From: Anaerohalosphaera lusitana
GTDB taxonomy: Bacteria; Planctomycetota; Phycisphaerae; Sedimentisphaerales; Anaerohalosphaeraceae
Assembly: GCF_002007645.1 (NCBI RefSeq)
Contig: NZ_CP019791.1
Location: forward strand, 3,464,593-3,528,592
Direction: 5' to 3'
DNA: 64,000 nucleotides
Shown: in pieces, positions 1 to 9,737 of the stretch
How positions within the stretch are numbered: position 1 is the first letter of the stretch
Layout of the letters: each line of letters opens with the position of its first letter
Translations under genes and position numbers: made by a program
Notes under the pieces: model-generated
Told to the model about the DNA's origin: nothing
What the model saw: only the letters and a program-made list of their open reading frames with translations
Databases searched by the model: none

Positions 1-1
1 G

Positions 2-1573
2 CGCATGCGCGGCATTGGCGCGGATGTTTTGCGAAAGATAGAGAAAGAGTTCAACTTTGAGTTTGTTACGGTTGTCTACGACAGTTGGTCGGAAGTCCTT
101 GAATCTGCACGTGAGAAGAAAATTGATGTTGTAAATGCTATCAACAGAACGCAGAAAAGATCGGCTTATTTAAATTTCACCGAATGTTATATACGGGTAC
201 CGACCATAATGATCTGCAGGGAAGGTCTGGTTAGACGCCTTAAGCCTGAGGAGCTGGTCAATTACAGAGTCGGAGTCATGAGGGATTCAGCACTTGCAGG
301 CTATTTGGAAACTGAATTTGCTGAGATCGATTTCGTTGCAGTGTCAGACAATGTGACGCTTTTGAGTATGGTATCATTCGGAGAACTGGATGTGGGATTG
401 ATAAACTCCGCGGCGGCATCTTATTACATTAATGAAATGGGGTTGAGCAATCTAGATATAGTTGGCAAAACAGGTTTCGAGTACGAGCTGTCGATCGGGT
501 GTCGTGCAGATGAACCGATTCTGGTGTCGATAATGGAAAAGGGTCTGCAAAGCATCAGTGATAAAGAGATGGATGCGTTGCTTGACAAGTGGGTGTATGT
601 GGAACTGAGACCCTGGCACGCGAACAAAGAAATCATTATTGTTGCCAGCATTGCCGCTATCATGATACTTGCGGGGGCGGCGACTGTGCTGTTCTGGAAC
701 TATAATTTGCGGAGAGTGGTTGAAAGTAAGACAGCGGAGCTGGAGAAGGAACTGGCTGAGCGTAAAAAGGGAGAGAAGGAACGTGAGGAGCTGATGAGAC
801 GGCTGGAGGCGAAGAACGACGAGATGGAGAGCGTTATATATGTAAGCAGTCACGATCTGCGTTCGCCGATGGTGAATATTGACGGGTTCAGTTCGGAGAT
901 CGAGCGGTGCTTCGCGGTTATTAAGCAGGTGCTGGAAGACGAGCGGATCCCGGATGATATCAGAGCAAAGATCGACCCGATGCTGGAAGAGGATGTTCCG
1001 GTGGCGATAGGTTTTATAAAAAACAGTACGGCGAAGATGGACGGGCTGATGAAGAGTCTTTTGAAACTTTCGCGGCTGGGGCGGGCGGCGATGGAGATAG
1101 AGCGGCTGGATATGAATGAACTGATAGAGAACATTTTGAAGGGGATGCACTATCAGATATCGAGCAAAGGCGTGAGTGTCGAGGTGGAAGACCTGCCTTG
1201 CTGCTGGGGGGACAGGGCTCAGATCAACCAGGTGTTCACTAATCTGATCGATAATGCGATAAAGTATCTGCCGGATGACCGTGAGGGGATCGTAAAGGTA
1301 ACCGGCTGGGAAGAAGAGCATCGGGGTATCTATTGCGTGGCTGACAATGGGGTGGGGATATCGGAAAGTCAGCAGCAGAAGGTTTTTGAAATTTTCCACC
1401 GCATCGACCCGGATCATCCGGCAAGCGGAGAGGGTATGGGGCTGGCGATAGTGAGGAGGATAGTGGACAAGCACGGTGGGCATATCTGGGTGGAGTCGGA
1501 AGAGGGGCAAGGTTCGCAGTTTTATGTTTCGCTTCCTCATGTGCAAGAGCCCGCGGAGGAGGCGGGCGACTAA
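2..1573 (+). CDS. Sensor histidine kinase with solute-binding-type sensor domain (5' end outside window)
   Basis: Membrane histidine kinase that would pass phosphate to an unidentified response regulator. The frame is open back to base 2 and the first ATG (base 5) falls inside a domain, so the true start lies upstream of the window. Counting from that ATG, residues 1-200 resemble a family 3 periplasmic solute-binding domain acting as sensor. One membrane segment follows at about 207-230, then a charged coiled coil, then a HisKA domain with phospho-acceptor His283 in SSHDLRSP. The HATPase domain shows an N-box (NLIDNAIKY), G1 (DNGVGIS) and G2 (GEGMGLAIV). The ligand, probably a small polar molecule such as an amino acid, cannot be read from sequence. 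No regulator gene adjoins it here. Confidence 0.9.
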   Translation, partial: RMRGIGADVLRKIEKEFNFEFVTVVYDSWSEVLESAREKKIDVVNAINRTQKRSAYLNFTECYIRVPTIMICREGLVRRLKPEELVNYRVGVMRDSALAGYLETEFAEIDFVAVSDNVTLLSMVSFGELDVGLINSAAASYYINEMGLSNLDIVGKTGFEYELSIGCRADEPILVSIMEKGLQSISDKEMDALLDKWVYVELRPWHANKEIIIVASIAAIMILAGAATVLFWNYNLRRVVESKTAELEKELAERKKGEKEREELMRRLEAKNDEMESVIYVSSHDLRSPMVNIDGFSSEIERCFAVIKQVLEDERIPDDIRAKIDPMLEEDVPVAIGFIKNSTAKMDGLMKSLLKLSRLGRAAMEIERLDMNELIENILKGMHYQISSKGVSVEVEDLPCCWGDRAQINQVFTNLIDNAIKYLPDDREGIVKVTGWEEEHRGIYCVADNGVGISESQQQKVFEIFHRIDPDHPASGEGMGLAIVRRIVDKHGGHIWVESEEGQGSQFYVSLPHVQEPAEEAGD

Positions 1574-1936
1574 AAATGGCTGCGCGGTGGTTTTTTTGCG
1601 GTGAAAAGCCATTGATTATTCGCCCGATGCGTGGTATAAGGGCAATCCTGCGTATGCGTAAGGCGATGGGCGGGTAAATCTGTCGCTTTTCGTGAACAGG
1701 CGGGCGATTTTTAACGAATCCGTAATTGAAAGCTTAGAAACAGCCGTAAAGCTGCATTTTCGTATTTTCGGCCTTGTTGGATCCGGAGATATGGAGCAAA
1801 ACAGCTTTGTGAGAGGTGTGATCTCTGCGTAAGTCGGCTGAGGCGGCGGTGTATCGCGGGCGTATTGAGGTGATGTCGTTGCCGGGCCATATATATAAGA
1901 ATATCAGGACATTTTTAAATTAAACTGGAGAAAGTC
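1574..1936. other. Intergenic region upstream of nifJ
   Basis: 363 bases without a credible gene. An imperfect hairpin at 1676-1713 (arms AAATC/GATTT and CGC/GCG, ending in TTTTT) could be a weak terminator for the histidine kinase. Pairable CGCCC (1621-1625) and GGGCG (about 1668-1672) flank it on the left. The A/T-rich stretch 1889-1905 (CATATATATAAG) could contain the -10 of the nifJ promoter, but no well-spaced -35 is clear. A GGAG Shine-Dalgarno sequence precedes the nifJ ATG. Confidence 0.35.
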
Positions 1937-4900
1937 ATGAAACGTAAGATGGTTACAATCGACGGCAATTCGGCTGCGGCGCATGTAGCGCACGCGACGA
2001 ATGAAGTGGTTGCGATCTATCCGATCACGCCGAGCTCGCCGATGGGCGAGATTTCCGATGCGAAGTCGGCGATGGGCCAGGAGAACATCTGGGGCACGAT
2101 TCCGAGCGTGACCGAGATGCAGAGCGAAGGCGGAGCGGCCGGCGCCGTTCACGGTTCGCTGGCTTCCGGTGCCCTGACGACGACTTTTACGGCGTCCCAG
2201 GGCCTTTTGCTTATGGTGCCGAACATGTACAAGATCGCCGGTGAGCTGACGCCAACGGTATTCCACGTTTCCGCGAGGTCGCTGGCGTGTCAGGCGCTGA
2301 GTATTTTCGGCGACCACAGTGACGTGATGGCCTGTCGCCAGACCGGTTTTGCGATGATGTGCTCTTCGAACATCCAGGAAGTAATGGATTTCGCGTTGAT
2401 CTCACAGCAGGCAACGCTGAAGAGCCGGGTGCCCTTCCTTCACTTCTTTGACGGTTTCAGGACCAGTCACGAGATCCAGAAGGTAGAAGAGCTGACGCAG
2501 GACGATATGCGTGCGATCATTGACGATCAGCTCGTAGCGGCGCACAAGGCACGTGCGTTGAGCCCTGATCATCCTGAGATCAGCGGTACCGCTCAGAACC
2601 CGGACGTTTACTTCCAGGGCCGTGAGACGGTTAACAAGTTCTATGCAGCGACTCCTGAGATCGTCGAAGAGACGATGAAGAAGTTCGCTGAGGTAGTAGG
2701 ACGCGAGTACAAGCTGTTTGATTATGTCGGTGCTCCGGATGCCGAGAAGGTTATCGTACTTATGGGCAGCGGTGCTGATACGGCTCACGAAGCAGTTGAG
2801 TATATGGCAGGCAAGGGTGAGAAGGTTGGTGTTCTGAAGGTAAGGCTTTACAGGCCGTTCAGCATCAAGCACTTCATCGGTGCCCTTCCGAAGACAGTCA
2901 AGAAGATCGCTGTTCTGGACAGGACGAAAGAGCCTGGTTCGATCGGCGAGCCCCTTTATCTGGACGTTCGTACTGCGATCGGTGAAGCGATGGCTGACGG
3001 CAGCTTCCAGTTTGACGGTTATCCGCTGATCGTTGGCGGCCGTTACGGTCTTGGCAGCAAGGAATTCACACCTGCTATGGTTAAGGCTGTATTTGATAAC
3101 CTCGATGCGGCTGAGCCGAAGAACGGCTTTACGGTCGGTATCGAAGACGACGTGACGAACACGAGCCTGACGGTTGATCCGAGCTTCCACACGGATCAGG
3201 AAGTCTATACCGCTATGTTCTACGGTCTGGGCAGTGACGGTACGGTCGGTGCGAACAAGAACTCGATCAAGATCATCGGCGAGAAGACTGACAACTACGC
3301 ACAGGGCTACTTCGTTTATGACAGTAAGAAGGCCGGTGCGAGGACAGTATCTCACCTGCGTTTCGGTAAGGAACTGATCCGCAGCCCGTATCTGATCAGC
3401 AAGTCTAATTTTGTTGCATGTCACAATCCGAGCTTCCTCGAAAAGTATGACATGCTGAGCGACCTGAATGAAGGCGGCACATTCCTGCTGACAAGCTCGC
3501 ACAGCAAGGACGAAGTATGGGATACACTGCCGGCGGAAGTACAGCAGCAGTTGATCGATAAGAAGGCTAAGTTCTATGTGATCGATGCGATCAAAATCGC
3601 TGACGAGCTGGGTCTGGGTGCACGCATTAACGTGATCATGCAGACTGCGTTCTTCAAGATCAGTAACGTGATCGACATCAATACTGCAGTTGACGCGATC
3701 AAAGAGGCTATCCAGAAGAGTTACGGCAAGAAGGGTGAAAAGGTTGTCAAGATGAACAACGACGCCGTCGATGCCGCTCTGGATAAGATCTTCGAGGTCG
3801 AGGTGCCCTCTTCAGTTTCGAGCAAAACTCACATGGCAGAGGTCGTACCTGCTGACGCTCCTGATTTCGTTAAGGAAGTTACGGCGACGATCATGGCTGG
3901 TAAAGGCGATGATGTGCCGGTGAGCAAGATGCCTTGTGACGGTAAGTTCCCGACTGCTACGACGCAGTACGAGAAGCGTAATATCGCAGTGAACATCCCT
4001 GTATGGGAAGAGGACGTATGTATCCAGTGCGGTCAGTGCTCGTTCATCTGTCCGCATGCTACGATCCGCGGCAAAGTTTACGATGCGAAGTACCTCGAGG
4101 ACGCACCTGAGACATTCAAGAGTGCGGATGCGAAGGGTAAGGACTTCAAGGGCATGAAGTGGACGATCCAGGTTGCACCGGAAGACTGTACCGGTTGCGG
4201 CGCGTGTGTCGTTCAGTGTCCGGCGAAGGAAAAAGACGAGAACAAGCAGCCGACCGGCAGGAAGGCCATCAACATGGCTCCGCAGGAACCGCTGCGTGAT
4301 AAGGAAGCAGAGAACTTCGACTTCTTCCTGAGCATTCCGGATACCGATCCTAGCACGTTCAAGCTCGGCAGCGTCAAGGGCAGCCAGCTTGTCAAGCCTC
4401 TGTTCGAGTACAGCGGTGCATGTGCAGGATGCGGCGAGACAGCGAACATCAAGCTGCTGAGTCAGTTGTTCGGTGATCGTGCGATGATCGCTAACGCGAC
4501 GGGTTGCTCTTCGATCTACGGCGGTAACCTGCCGACGACGCCTTACGCACAGCGTAAAGACGGGCGTGGTCCGACATGGAGCAACAGCCTGTTCGAGGAC
4601 AATGCAGAATTCGGTATGGGCATGCGTCTTGCGACGAATAAGTTCAATCAGTTCGCACTCGAGCTGGTCAAGAAGGTTGCAGCCCAGGGTTGTGTCGAGC
4701 AGGGTCTGGCAGACGAGATCCTCGGTGCGGATCAGACGACGCAGGCAGGCATTGAAGATCAGCGTGCACGTGTCGAGAAGCTCAAGGAACAGTGCAAGAA
4801 GAGCGAGCCGTGCAAGGAATGCGAGCAGCTTATGACTGTCGCTGACTACCTCGTGAAGAAGAGCATCTGGGTTGTCGGTGGTGACGGCTGGGCGTATGAC

Positions 4901-5500
4901 ATTGGTTACGGCGGTCTGGATCACGTACTTGCCAGCGGTGAGAACATCAATGTTCTTGTTCTGGATACCGAGGTTTACTCGAATACCGGCGGTCAGATGA
5001 GTAAGGCCACTCCGCGTGCGGCAGTTGCCAAGTTCGCTGCGGCTGGTAAGAAGATGGGCAAGAAGGATCTTGGCATGATCAGCATGAGCTACGGCAATAT
5101 CTATGTTGCCAAGGTCGCGCTGAACGCCAATCCGAACCAGGCAGTCAAGGCGTTTATGGAAGCTGAGAGCTATGACGGTCCTTCTCTGATCATCGCTTAC
5201 ACGCACTGTATCGCTCACGGCTTTGATATGGCTCAGGGCACTACCGAGCAGAAGAAGGCAGTCGACTGCGGTTACTGGCCGTTATACAGGTTCGATCCAC
5301 GTCTCAAGGCCGAGGACAAGAACCCGCTGCAGCTCGATTCGAAAGAGCCCAAGGGTGACTTCGAAGAGTTTGCGTACGGCGAGAACAGGTATCGCACTCT
5401 TACCAAGAGCAAGCCTGATGTAGCGAAAGAGCTGATGGAACTTGCCAAGAAGGACGTTGAGGCGAGCTACAGTACGCTCAAAAAGCTTTCTGAGCTGTAA
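1937..5500 (+). CDS. nifJ: Pyruvate:ferredoxin (flavodoxin) oxidoreductase, single-chain
   Basis: Cytoplasmic enzyme that oxidatively decarboxylates pyruvate to acetyl-CoA and CO2 and reduces ferredoxin or flavodoxin, a hallmark of anaerobic or fermentative carbon metabolism. At 1187 residues it has the full length of the fused homodimeric type. The N-terminal domain I carries YPITPSSPMGE. Two 4Fe-4S motifs begin near Cys695 (CIQCGQCSFICP) and Cys751 (CTGCGACVVQCP). A further cysteine cluster (CAGCGE) and the thiamine diphosphate site (GDGWAYDIGYGG near residue 982, then NTGGQMSKATP) lie in the C-terminal part. It starts at an ATG behind GGAG and stands alone, closed by a strong terminator. 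The organism's electron acceptor for the reduced ferredoxin is not visible here. Confidence 0.97.
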   Translation: MKRKMVTIDGNSAAAHVAHATNEVVAIYPITPSSPMGEISDAKSAMGQENIWGTIPSVTEMQSEGGAAGAVHGSLASGALTTTFTASQGLLLMVPNMYKIAGELTPTVFHVSARSLACQALSIFGDHSDVMACRQTGFAMMCSSNIQEVMDFALISQQATLKSRVPFLHFFDGFRTSHEIQKVEELTQDDMRAIIDDQLVAAHKARALSPDHPEISGTAQNPDVYFQGRETVNKFYAATPEIVEETMKKFAEVVGREYKLFDYVGAPDAEKVIVLMGSGADTAHEAVEYMAGKGEKVGVLKVRLYRPFSIKHFIGALPKTVKKIAVLDRTKEPGSIGEPLYLDVRTAIGEAMADGSFQFDGYPLIVGGRYGLGSKEFTPAMVKAVFDNLDAAEPKNGFTVGIEDDVTNTSLTVDPSFHTDQEVYTAMFYGLGSDGTVGANKNSIKIIGEKTDNYAQGYFVYDSKKAGARTVSHLRFGKELIRSPYLISKSNFVACHNPSFLEKYDMLSDLNEGGTFLLTSSHSKDEVWDTLPAEVQQQLIDKKAKFYVIDAIKIADELGLGARINVIMQTAFFKISNVIDINTAVDAIKEAIQKSYGKKGEKVVKMNNDAVDAALDKIFEVEVPSSVSSKTHMAEVVPADAPDFVKEVTATIMAGKGDDVPVSKMPCDGKFPTATTQYEKRNIAVNIPVWEEDVCIQCGQCSFICPHATIRGKVYDAKYLEDAPETFKSADAKGKDFKGMKWTIQVAPEDCTGCGACVVQCPAKEKDENKQPTGRKAINMAPQEPLRDKEAENFDFFLSIPDTDPSTFKLGSVKGSQLVKPLFEYSGACAGCGETANIKLLSQLFGDRAMIANATGCSSIYGGNLPTTPYAQRKDGRGPTWSNSLFEDNAEFGMGMRLATNKFNQFALELVKKVAAQGCVEQGLADEILGADQTTQAGIEDQRARVEKLKEQCKKSEPCKECEQLMTVADYLVKKSIWVVGGDGWAYDIGYGGLDHVLASGENINVLVLDTEVYSNTGGQMSKATPRAAVAKFAAAGKKMGKKDLGMISMSYGNIYVAKVALNANPNQAVKAFMEAESYDGPSLIIAYTHCIAHGFDMAQGTTEQKKAVDCGYWPLYRFDPRLKAEDKNPLQLDSKEPKGDFEEFAYGENRYRTLTKSKPDVAKELMELAKKDVEASYSTLKKLSEL

Positions 5501-5526
5501 AACTTAGAAGCTGATAGCTGAATTAC

Positions 5527-5563
5527 AAGGCCGACGCGGTTTTTGCCGTGTCGGTCTTTTTTT
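5527..5563 (+). terminator. Rho-independent terminator of nifJ
   Basis: The arms CCGACGCGG (5531-5539) and CCGTGTCGG (5546-5554) pair with a single G-U and a six-base loop. A run of seven T follows at 5557-5563. It lies 27 bases after the nifJ stop codon. Confidence 0.85.
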
Positions 5564-5880
5564 GTGCGCCTTTTCGGCTGGGACGACTGCGGAGGCGGGA
5601 AAGACTCTCAAAGTACTGTGGATAATTCGGGATATGGTGAGAAAAATGCATGATAATGTCAGTACCCAAACCATGATCATAATCCGGGTGAATTTGGGCT
5701 GGGCGTGCACTTTTTGGGCAAGTTATCGGACCATTATTAAACCATAGAGGAAAAGTCTGCATAATCATCAGGTAAATGTCTCTTTTTTCCATAGGTGAAT
5801 GGGCGGTAATGACTTGCTTTTTAAGGCGAATCCGGTTATTTAAGGTTACCCTGAAACCATTGAATTAGAAGGAAGCGTTT
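5564..5880. other. Intergenic region between nifJ terminator and lipoprotein gene
   Basis: Apart from the promoter at 5814-5842 and a GAAGGAAG ribosome site before 5881, I see nothing here. Short reading frames on both strands lack ribosome sites and recognisable content. Confidence 0.4.
5814..5842 (+). promoter_or_regulatory. Candidate sigma-70-type promoter for the lipoprotein gene
   Basis: TTGCTT (5814-5819), a 17-base spacer and TATTTA (5837-5842), ending 38 bases before the ATG at 5881. It fits the housekeeping consensus at most positions. Confidence 0.4.
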
Positions 5881-6570
5881 ATGAAGCGAAGTATTCTATA
5901 TGTTTTAGTGATCTTTCTGGTGTTTGCGGCAAGCGGCTGCGGCGAACCTGAACGTGAAGAGAACGTTCTAAAGCCAAGTCTGGCTTGCAGCGGTATGAAG
6001 TTGAAAGGCGAGACGGTCGTCCGTTATTTTAATGCTGACGGCAGTGAATATATAACTGAGCAGGACCATGACTTTTGTGTTTCGAATCGAAGCATGCTGG
6101 TTACCGCGAGTGAGCCAACAGGCGATTATATATGGAAACTGAAAGGTGGAACGTTCAGGACGCGTCCTGAAGGCGGGCAGAGCGAGGAACTTCTGAGCAG
6201 GCTGGAGGCTGAGGCGATCAACATGTCTATGCTGGCCGGGGCGGGTTTTGTCAGCCTCGATGGAGTTCATACGGGTGAACCGGTGCGTTTATCGGGCCGT
6301 TGGTACACTCCGATTGAAATTAAGGGGCTTTTCGCGGGTCAGATATCTAAGACAGTTTATGTAAATCGAACGAGCCGAAAGGTCGATATGGTACGCGTTG
6401 AGGACCTGAAAAGCGGTGAAGTCGTTAGCACGCTTGTTTTCAACTACGGCTACATAAATAAGCTGGATCAGCCTGTGCCGATGAAGATCGAGGTTTACAG
6501 CACCGATGTAGACAGTATTGACCCGAAAAAGGTGATCAGTTTCGAATACAGCAAGCTGGAAGTTTTATAA
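5881..6570 (+). CDS. Putative lipoprotein, unknown function (possible LolA-like fold)
   Basis: 229-residue exported protein. The N-terminus is a lipoprotein signal: MKRS, a hydrophobic stretch, then lipobox AASGC with Cys20 as the lipidated residue. The remainder has no family that I recognise with certainty. The alternating hydrophobic strands and the tail about an aid-to-membrane polymer (residues 135-229, many short beta-like stretches) resemble LolA/LppX-type lipid-carrier folds, but this is only a guess. The start has a GAAGGAAG ribosome site and its own promoter candidate. It is not cotranscribed with nifJ, which ends in a terminator, and the next gene is 385 bases away, so context gives no functional clue. 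Confidence 0.75.
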   Translation: MKRSILYVLVIFLVFAASGCGEPEREENVLKPSLACSGMKLKGETVVRYFNADGSEYITEQDHDFCVSNRSMLVTASEPTGDYIWKLKGGTFRTRPEGGQSEELLSRLEAEAINMSMLAGAGFVSLDGVHTGEPVRLSGRWYTPIEIKGLFAGQISKTVYVNRTSRKVDMVRVEDLKSGEVVSTLVFNYGYINKLDQPVPMKIEVYSTDVDSIDPKKVISFEYSKLEVL

Positions 6571-6955
6571 ATGCTACCCCCTGCCGGCGGGAGGCAGGCG
6601 GATCGCAGTGGAGCATATTGGAGAAGAATTCAGGAGTCACATTGGCCGTAGTGCAGACTGACAACAGATCGCAAACAAGTCTGCGGGCAGTTTTTGCTGG
6701 TTTGGTGGAAATGCGGCGAAGATGTGGATCAGTATTGGTGGATTGTAAGGTCCGGAGAATATGGAGATTGCCTACCTCAGTTCATGTCTTAGTTTTCCCG
6801 TATTTTAAGCATTAAAAAAGATTAAGTAGAACGCGTGTTAAGCCGATGCTGTTTGTCAGGTACGCAAAGAAAGCGGTTAATAGCTGTTTTTTACCTGAAA
6901 GCAGGCATAAAAAGGCCGATATAGATATCATAAATGACAGTCGGGAATTTTTATT
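6571..6955. other. Leader/control region upstream of the exopolysaccharide locus
   Basis: 385 bases without a convincing gene. An inverted repeat CCTGCC (6580-6585) / GGCAGG (6593-6598) lies just after the lipoprotein stop; it lacks a T-run, so it is a weak terminator at best. The rest is increasingly A/T-rich toward the start at 6956. I looked for a sigma-54 (-24/-12) element, as found before some exosortase loci, and found none with correct spacing. A 65-codon frame at 6618-6815 has no ribosome site and is rejected. Confidence 0.35.
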
Positions 6956-8533
6956 ATGCGGAAAACAGTAATGAGACGCCAAGCAACAATTTACGGACTG
7001 GTTCTAATTTCTCTAGCGGTTATTTGTACGGGTTGTTCGAGGGATATACTGGACCCGACACAGATAGGTCGTTTCAGGCCTACCCCTGTGACAAACGTGA
7101 TCCTCGACAGCCTGTGGGTGGGCGATGAGCCCGACCGGACATTTGCGGGTGCCCAGGAGCCCCGGCCGGAGGATCTGATACCTTATGACATCGATTACCG
7201 GTTCGGGACGGGCGATATCGTGCGTATCTCTATATATGAGCTGCGGCAGGAAGGGTTGCCCTTCGTGAACGATTACCAGGTGACCGAGACGGGGATGATC
7301 TCGATACCGGACGTGGGTCTGGTTCGTGCGCAGGGCCTGACTGAAAAACAGCTCGAAGATGAGATCAAGCAGGCATTGTATCCGGACATTCTGCTGGACC
7401 CTTCCGTTACGGTACTTCTGGTCAACTCAGAGAGACTGGTTTATTCAGTTAACGGCCAGGGAGTTGGTCGGCCCGGTCAGTACCAGATCCCGCGAAGTGA
7501 TTTCAGGCTGTCAAGAGCACTGGCACAGGCAGGGAGTGTGGCACAGTTCAACGTGAGCACCATTTATGTGACCAGGCGTGTCAGCGGTGAAAGAGCCGCT
7601 TTCGAGCAGACTATACAGGAACAAGAGAGGGATGATGAGGATATCGAACCCGGTGAGATGGATGTTACTGAGCCGGGAGACGGTCAGGACACAACAGAGG
7701 ACGAAATCCTGGAAATGATCTCTCCTTCAATGATGTTCAGCGGCAAAACCACTGCTATCAGGGCGGCTGATACGGATGCAGAGGAGTTGGAAGCTCTTGC
7801 TGCACCGGAAGGTATGGAAGATAAGCAGCAAAAGGTAGACAGAGCTGATAACGGAAGAATTGAGTGGATTTTCGAAAATGGCCGCTGGGTTCCGAAGCAG
7901 GTAGGTGAAGATACCGGGGCCGATCAAGAAATAATCGAACAGGCGGGGCCCGATCAGAGTACATCACAAGAGCAGCCGGAAGGTACTTCTTACAGTTGGG
8001 ATCAGATCGGGACAGGCGGAACGCAGACCCGCGTTATCGAGATACCGCGTGAGAAGCTGTTCGGCGGGGATCCTAGATATGACATAATTATACGGCCCGG
8101 CGATGCGATTACGGTGCCTATCGACCTGGTAGGTGAGTTTTTCGTGACCGGCAACCTGAATTTTGACGGTGCTATTCCGCTTACTGGTCGGCCTATAACG
8201 CTGAAGCAGGCGATAGCGTTGGGCGGAGGGCTTGGACCTCTGGCATGGCCGAAAAAGGTAGAAGTTATCAGGAGAATCGGGAAGAACCGTGAACTGATCG
8301 TAATGGTGGACCTGGAAAAGATCGCAAAGGGTCTGCAGCCGGACTTCTTTATCAAGGAATATGACCTGATCAACGTTGGGACGCACGGCAGCAGCAGGTA
8401 TCTTGCGACGCTTCGAAATGCATTCAGGTTTACTTACGGGTTTGGCTTTATCTATGACCGTAATTTCGCGGATCGGGACTTTGGTCAGTTCGACAACTTC
8501 GATCCTGGCCGGATATTAGGCGAAACTTTCTAG
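6956..8533 (+). CDS. Wza-like polysaccharide export lipoprotein with acidic insertion
   Basis: Probable outer-membrane polysaccharide export protein of the Wza/GumB family, forming the exit channel for the exopolysaccharide. A lipoprotein signal ends at lipobox VICTGC (Cys27). A Poly_export domain occupies about residues 77-155 and a first SLBB-type domain about 160-207. Residues about 208-345 are a low-complexity insertion rich in Asp, Glu and Gln that typical family members lack. A second SLBB-type domain (about 370-460) and an aromatic, Arg/Asp-rich tail (RNAFRFTYGFGF) follow. A second in-frame ATG at 6971 is possible. It opens the locus that continues with exosortase, EpsI-like, TPR and Wzz/kinase genes, supporting a role in capsule or matrix export. 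Confidence 0.9.
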   Translation: MRKTVMRRQATIYGLVLISLAVICTGCSRDILDPTQIGRFRPTPVTNVILDSLWVGDEPDRTFAGAQEPRPEDLIPYDIDYRFGTGDIVRISIYELRQEGLPFVNDYQVTETGMISIPDVGLVRAQGLTEKQLEDEIKQALYPDILLDPSVTVLLVNSERLVYSVNGQGVGRPGQYQIPRSDFRLSRALAQAGSVAQFNVSTIYVTRRVSGERAAFEQTIQEQERDDEDIEPGEMDVTEPGDGQDTTEDEILEMISPSMMFSGKTTAIRAADTDAEELEALAAPEGMEDKQQKVDRADNGRIEWIFENGRWVPKQVGEDTGADQEIIEQAGPDQSTSQEQPEGTSYSWDQIGTGGTQTRVIEIPREKLFGGDPRYDIIIRPGDAITVPIDLVGEFFVTGNLNFDGAIPLTGRPITLKQAIALGGGLGPLAWPKKVEVIRRIGKNRELIVMVDLEKIAKGLQPDFFIKEYDLINVGTHGSSRYLATLRNAFRFTYGFGFIYDRNFADRDFGQFDNFDPGRILGETF

Positions 8534-8730
8534 TAGAACGTTCAGTGAGTATAAACCAGTCTGCTAAAGGCTGATTTACGACAAAAAGTTATTTGGCCGG
8601 GGTTTATTAAGGCCTGGTCGAGTTTTGCGGAGCTTATACAGTTAGTTTGTGCTTTTTCGAAGGTCATTGTGGTTTTCGGACCATGAGGCAGTCTGGAGTG
8701 CGATTTCGGGGTTGATAAGAGAGCTCTTAA

Positions 8731-9720
8731 TTGTCCTGGAACGATATGACAAACAGCGATGTACCAGTTACAAATACGACGGAAGTTTGCGAAGACAAGC
8801 CAAAGGGCTGGGGTTCGCTGGCAACCAGTACATACGTTAAGACGGCGATAATCGCTTTGCTGATCGGGTATCTGTTCCGCAATGAACTCAGATCCATTTT
8901 TAATGTATGGCAGAACGATGCGAGCTGGTCGCACGGATTTTTGATACCATTGTTCAGCTTGTGGTTTCTCAATCAGCGCAAGAAGGACATTGCGGAACTG
9001 CGGCCCAGACGGAGTTATGTGGGGCTGTTTCTGCTTGTGCTTTGCCTGGTGTTTTATCCGCTGAACCTTGTGCAGTTCAAGATCGGTTATTTTTCGAGGC
9101 TTGTGATACTGCCGGTTATAGGTTCGGTGGTTCTATTTCTCGGGGGCTGGCGGCTGGTCAAGTATACATGGCTGCCGATATGCTATTTGATATTTGCTGT
9201 TCCGATGCCGGACAGACTTTACAGGGGAGCGACGATACCGCTTCGCAAATTCGCATCTATGATCTCGACGCTGATCATAGACGCCCTGCCGGACGTTAAT
9301 GCGGTTGCCAGCGGTGTGATAATCAACGTGGTGCACCGGGGGCAGGAGCTGGAGCCCCTGAATGTGGCCGAGGCGTGCAGCGGCATGCGGCTGCTGATCG
9401 CTTTTGTGGCGCTTGGCGTTGCGATGGCTTATTTGCACTGGAGGCCGTTGTGGCAGCGAGGTGTGCTGCTGTTGAGTACTGTGCCGATCGCGATCTTGTG
9501 TAATGTGATCAGGGTGACGCTGACCGGCATGATCTATATTTACGGCGACCCGAAATATGCCAAGGGCACTTACCATGACATGATGGGAATCGCGATGCTG
9601 TTTGCGGCGTTCGCAATGTACGGTGGTATAGCGTGGTTCATGTCGAACCTTTTTGAGGAAGATGACGGATCGGGCGAGCCGAAGGAAGAGGAAGTAATCG
9701 TACGCAGGAGCGCAAGTTAG
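8731..9720 (+). CDS. Exosortase (EpsH/Xrt family transpeptidase)
   Basis: Polytopic inner-membrane cysteine transpeptidase that recognises a C-terminal sorting signal on exported proteins and processes it, typically coupled to exopolysaccharide synthesis. The 329-residue chain has about eight membrane segments and the three family residues in order: Cys216 in EACSGMRLL, Arg261 in CNVIRVTLTG and His282 in TYHDMMG. The listed start is TTG; an ATG at 8746, five bases behind GGA, is at least as good and would shorten the protein by five residues. A downstream EpsI-like gene follows within 20 bases, the usual pairing. No protein with a recognisable sorting tail is encoded in this window, so the substrate lies elsewhere. 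The exact subtype (XrtU is plausible for Planctomycetota) is not settled. Confidence 0.93.
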   Translation: MSWNDMTNSDVPVTNTTEVCEDKPKGWGSLATSTYVKTAIIALLIGYLFRNELRSIFNVWQNDASWSHGFLIPLFSLWFLNQRKKDIAELRPRRSYVGLFLLVLCLVFYPLNLVQFKIGYFSRLVILPVIGSVVLFLGGWRLVKYTWLPICYLIFAVPMPDRLYRGATIPLRKFASMISTLIIDALPDVNAVASGVIINVVHRGQELEPLNVAEACSGMRLLIAFVALGVAMAYLHWRPLWQRGVLLLSTVPIAILCNVIRVTLTGMIYIYGDPKYAKGTYHDMMGIAMLFAAFAMYGGIAWFMSNLFEEDDGSGEPKEEEVIVRRSAS

Positions 9721-9737
9721 TTTTTTTGCGGACTGAA

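Noticed and set aside
2402-5218. Long minus-strand frames opposite nifJ (2402-3502 and 3812-5218)
   Set aside because: nifJ is complete and conserved throughout; the antisense frames show no motifs.
6580-6598. Inverted repeat as terminator of the lipoprotein gene
   Set aside because: Good stem but no T-run follows.
6618-6815. 65-codon frame before the export lipoprotein
   Set aside because: No ribosome site, no conserved-looking features.
6571-6955. Sigma-54 promoter before the exopolysaccharide locus
   Set aside because: No GG/GC pair with the required ten-base spacing inside a TGGCAC-TTGC context.
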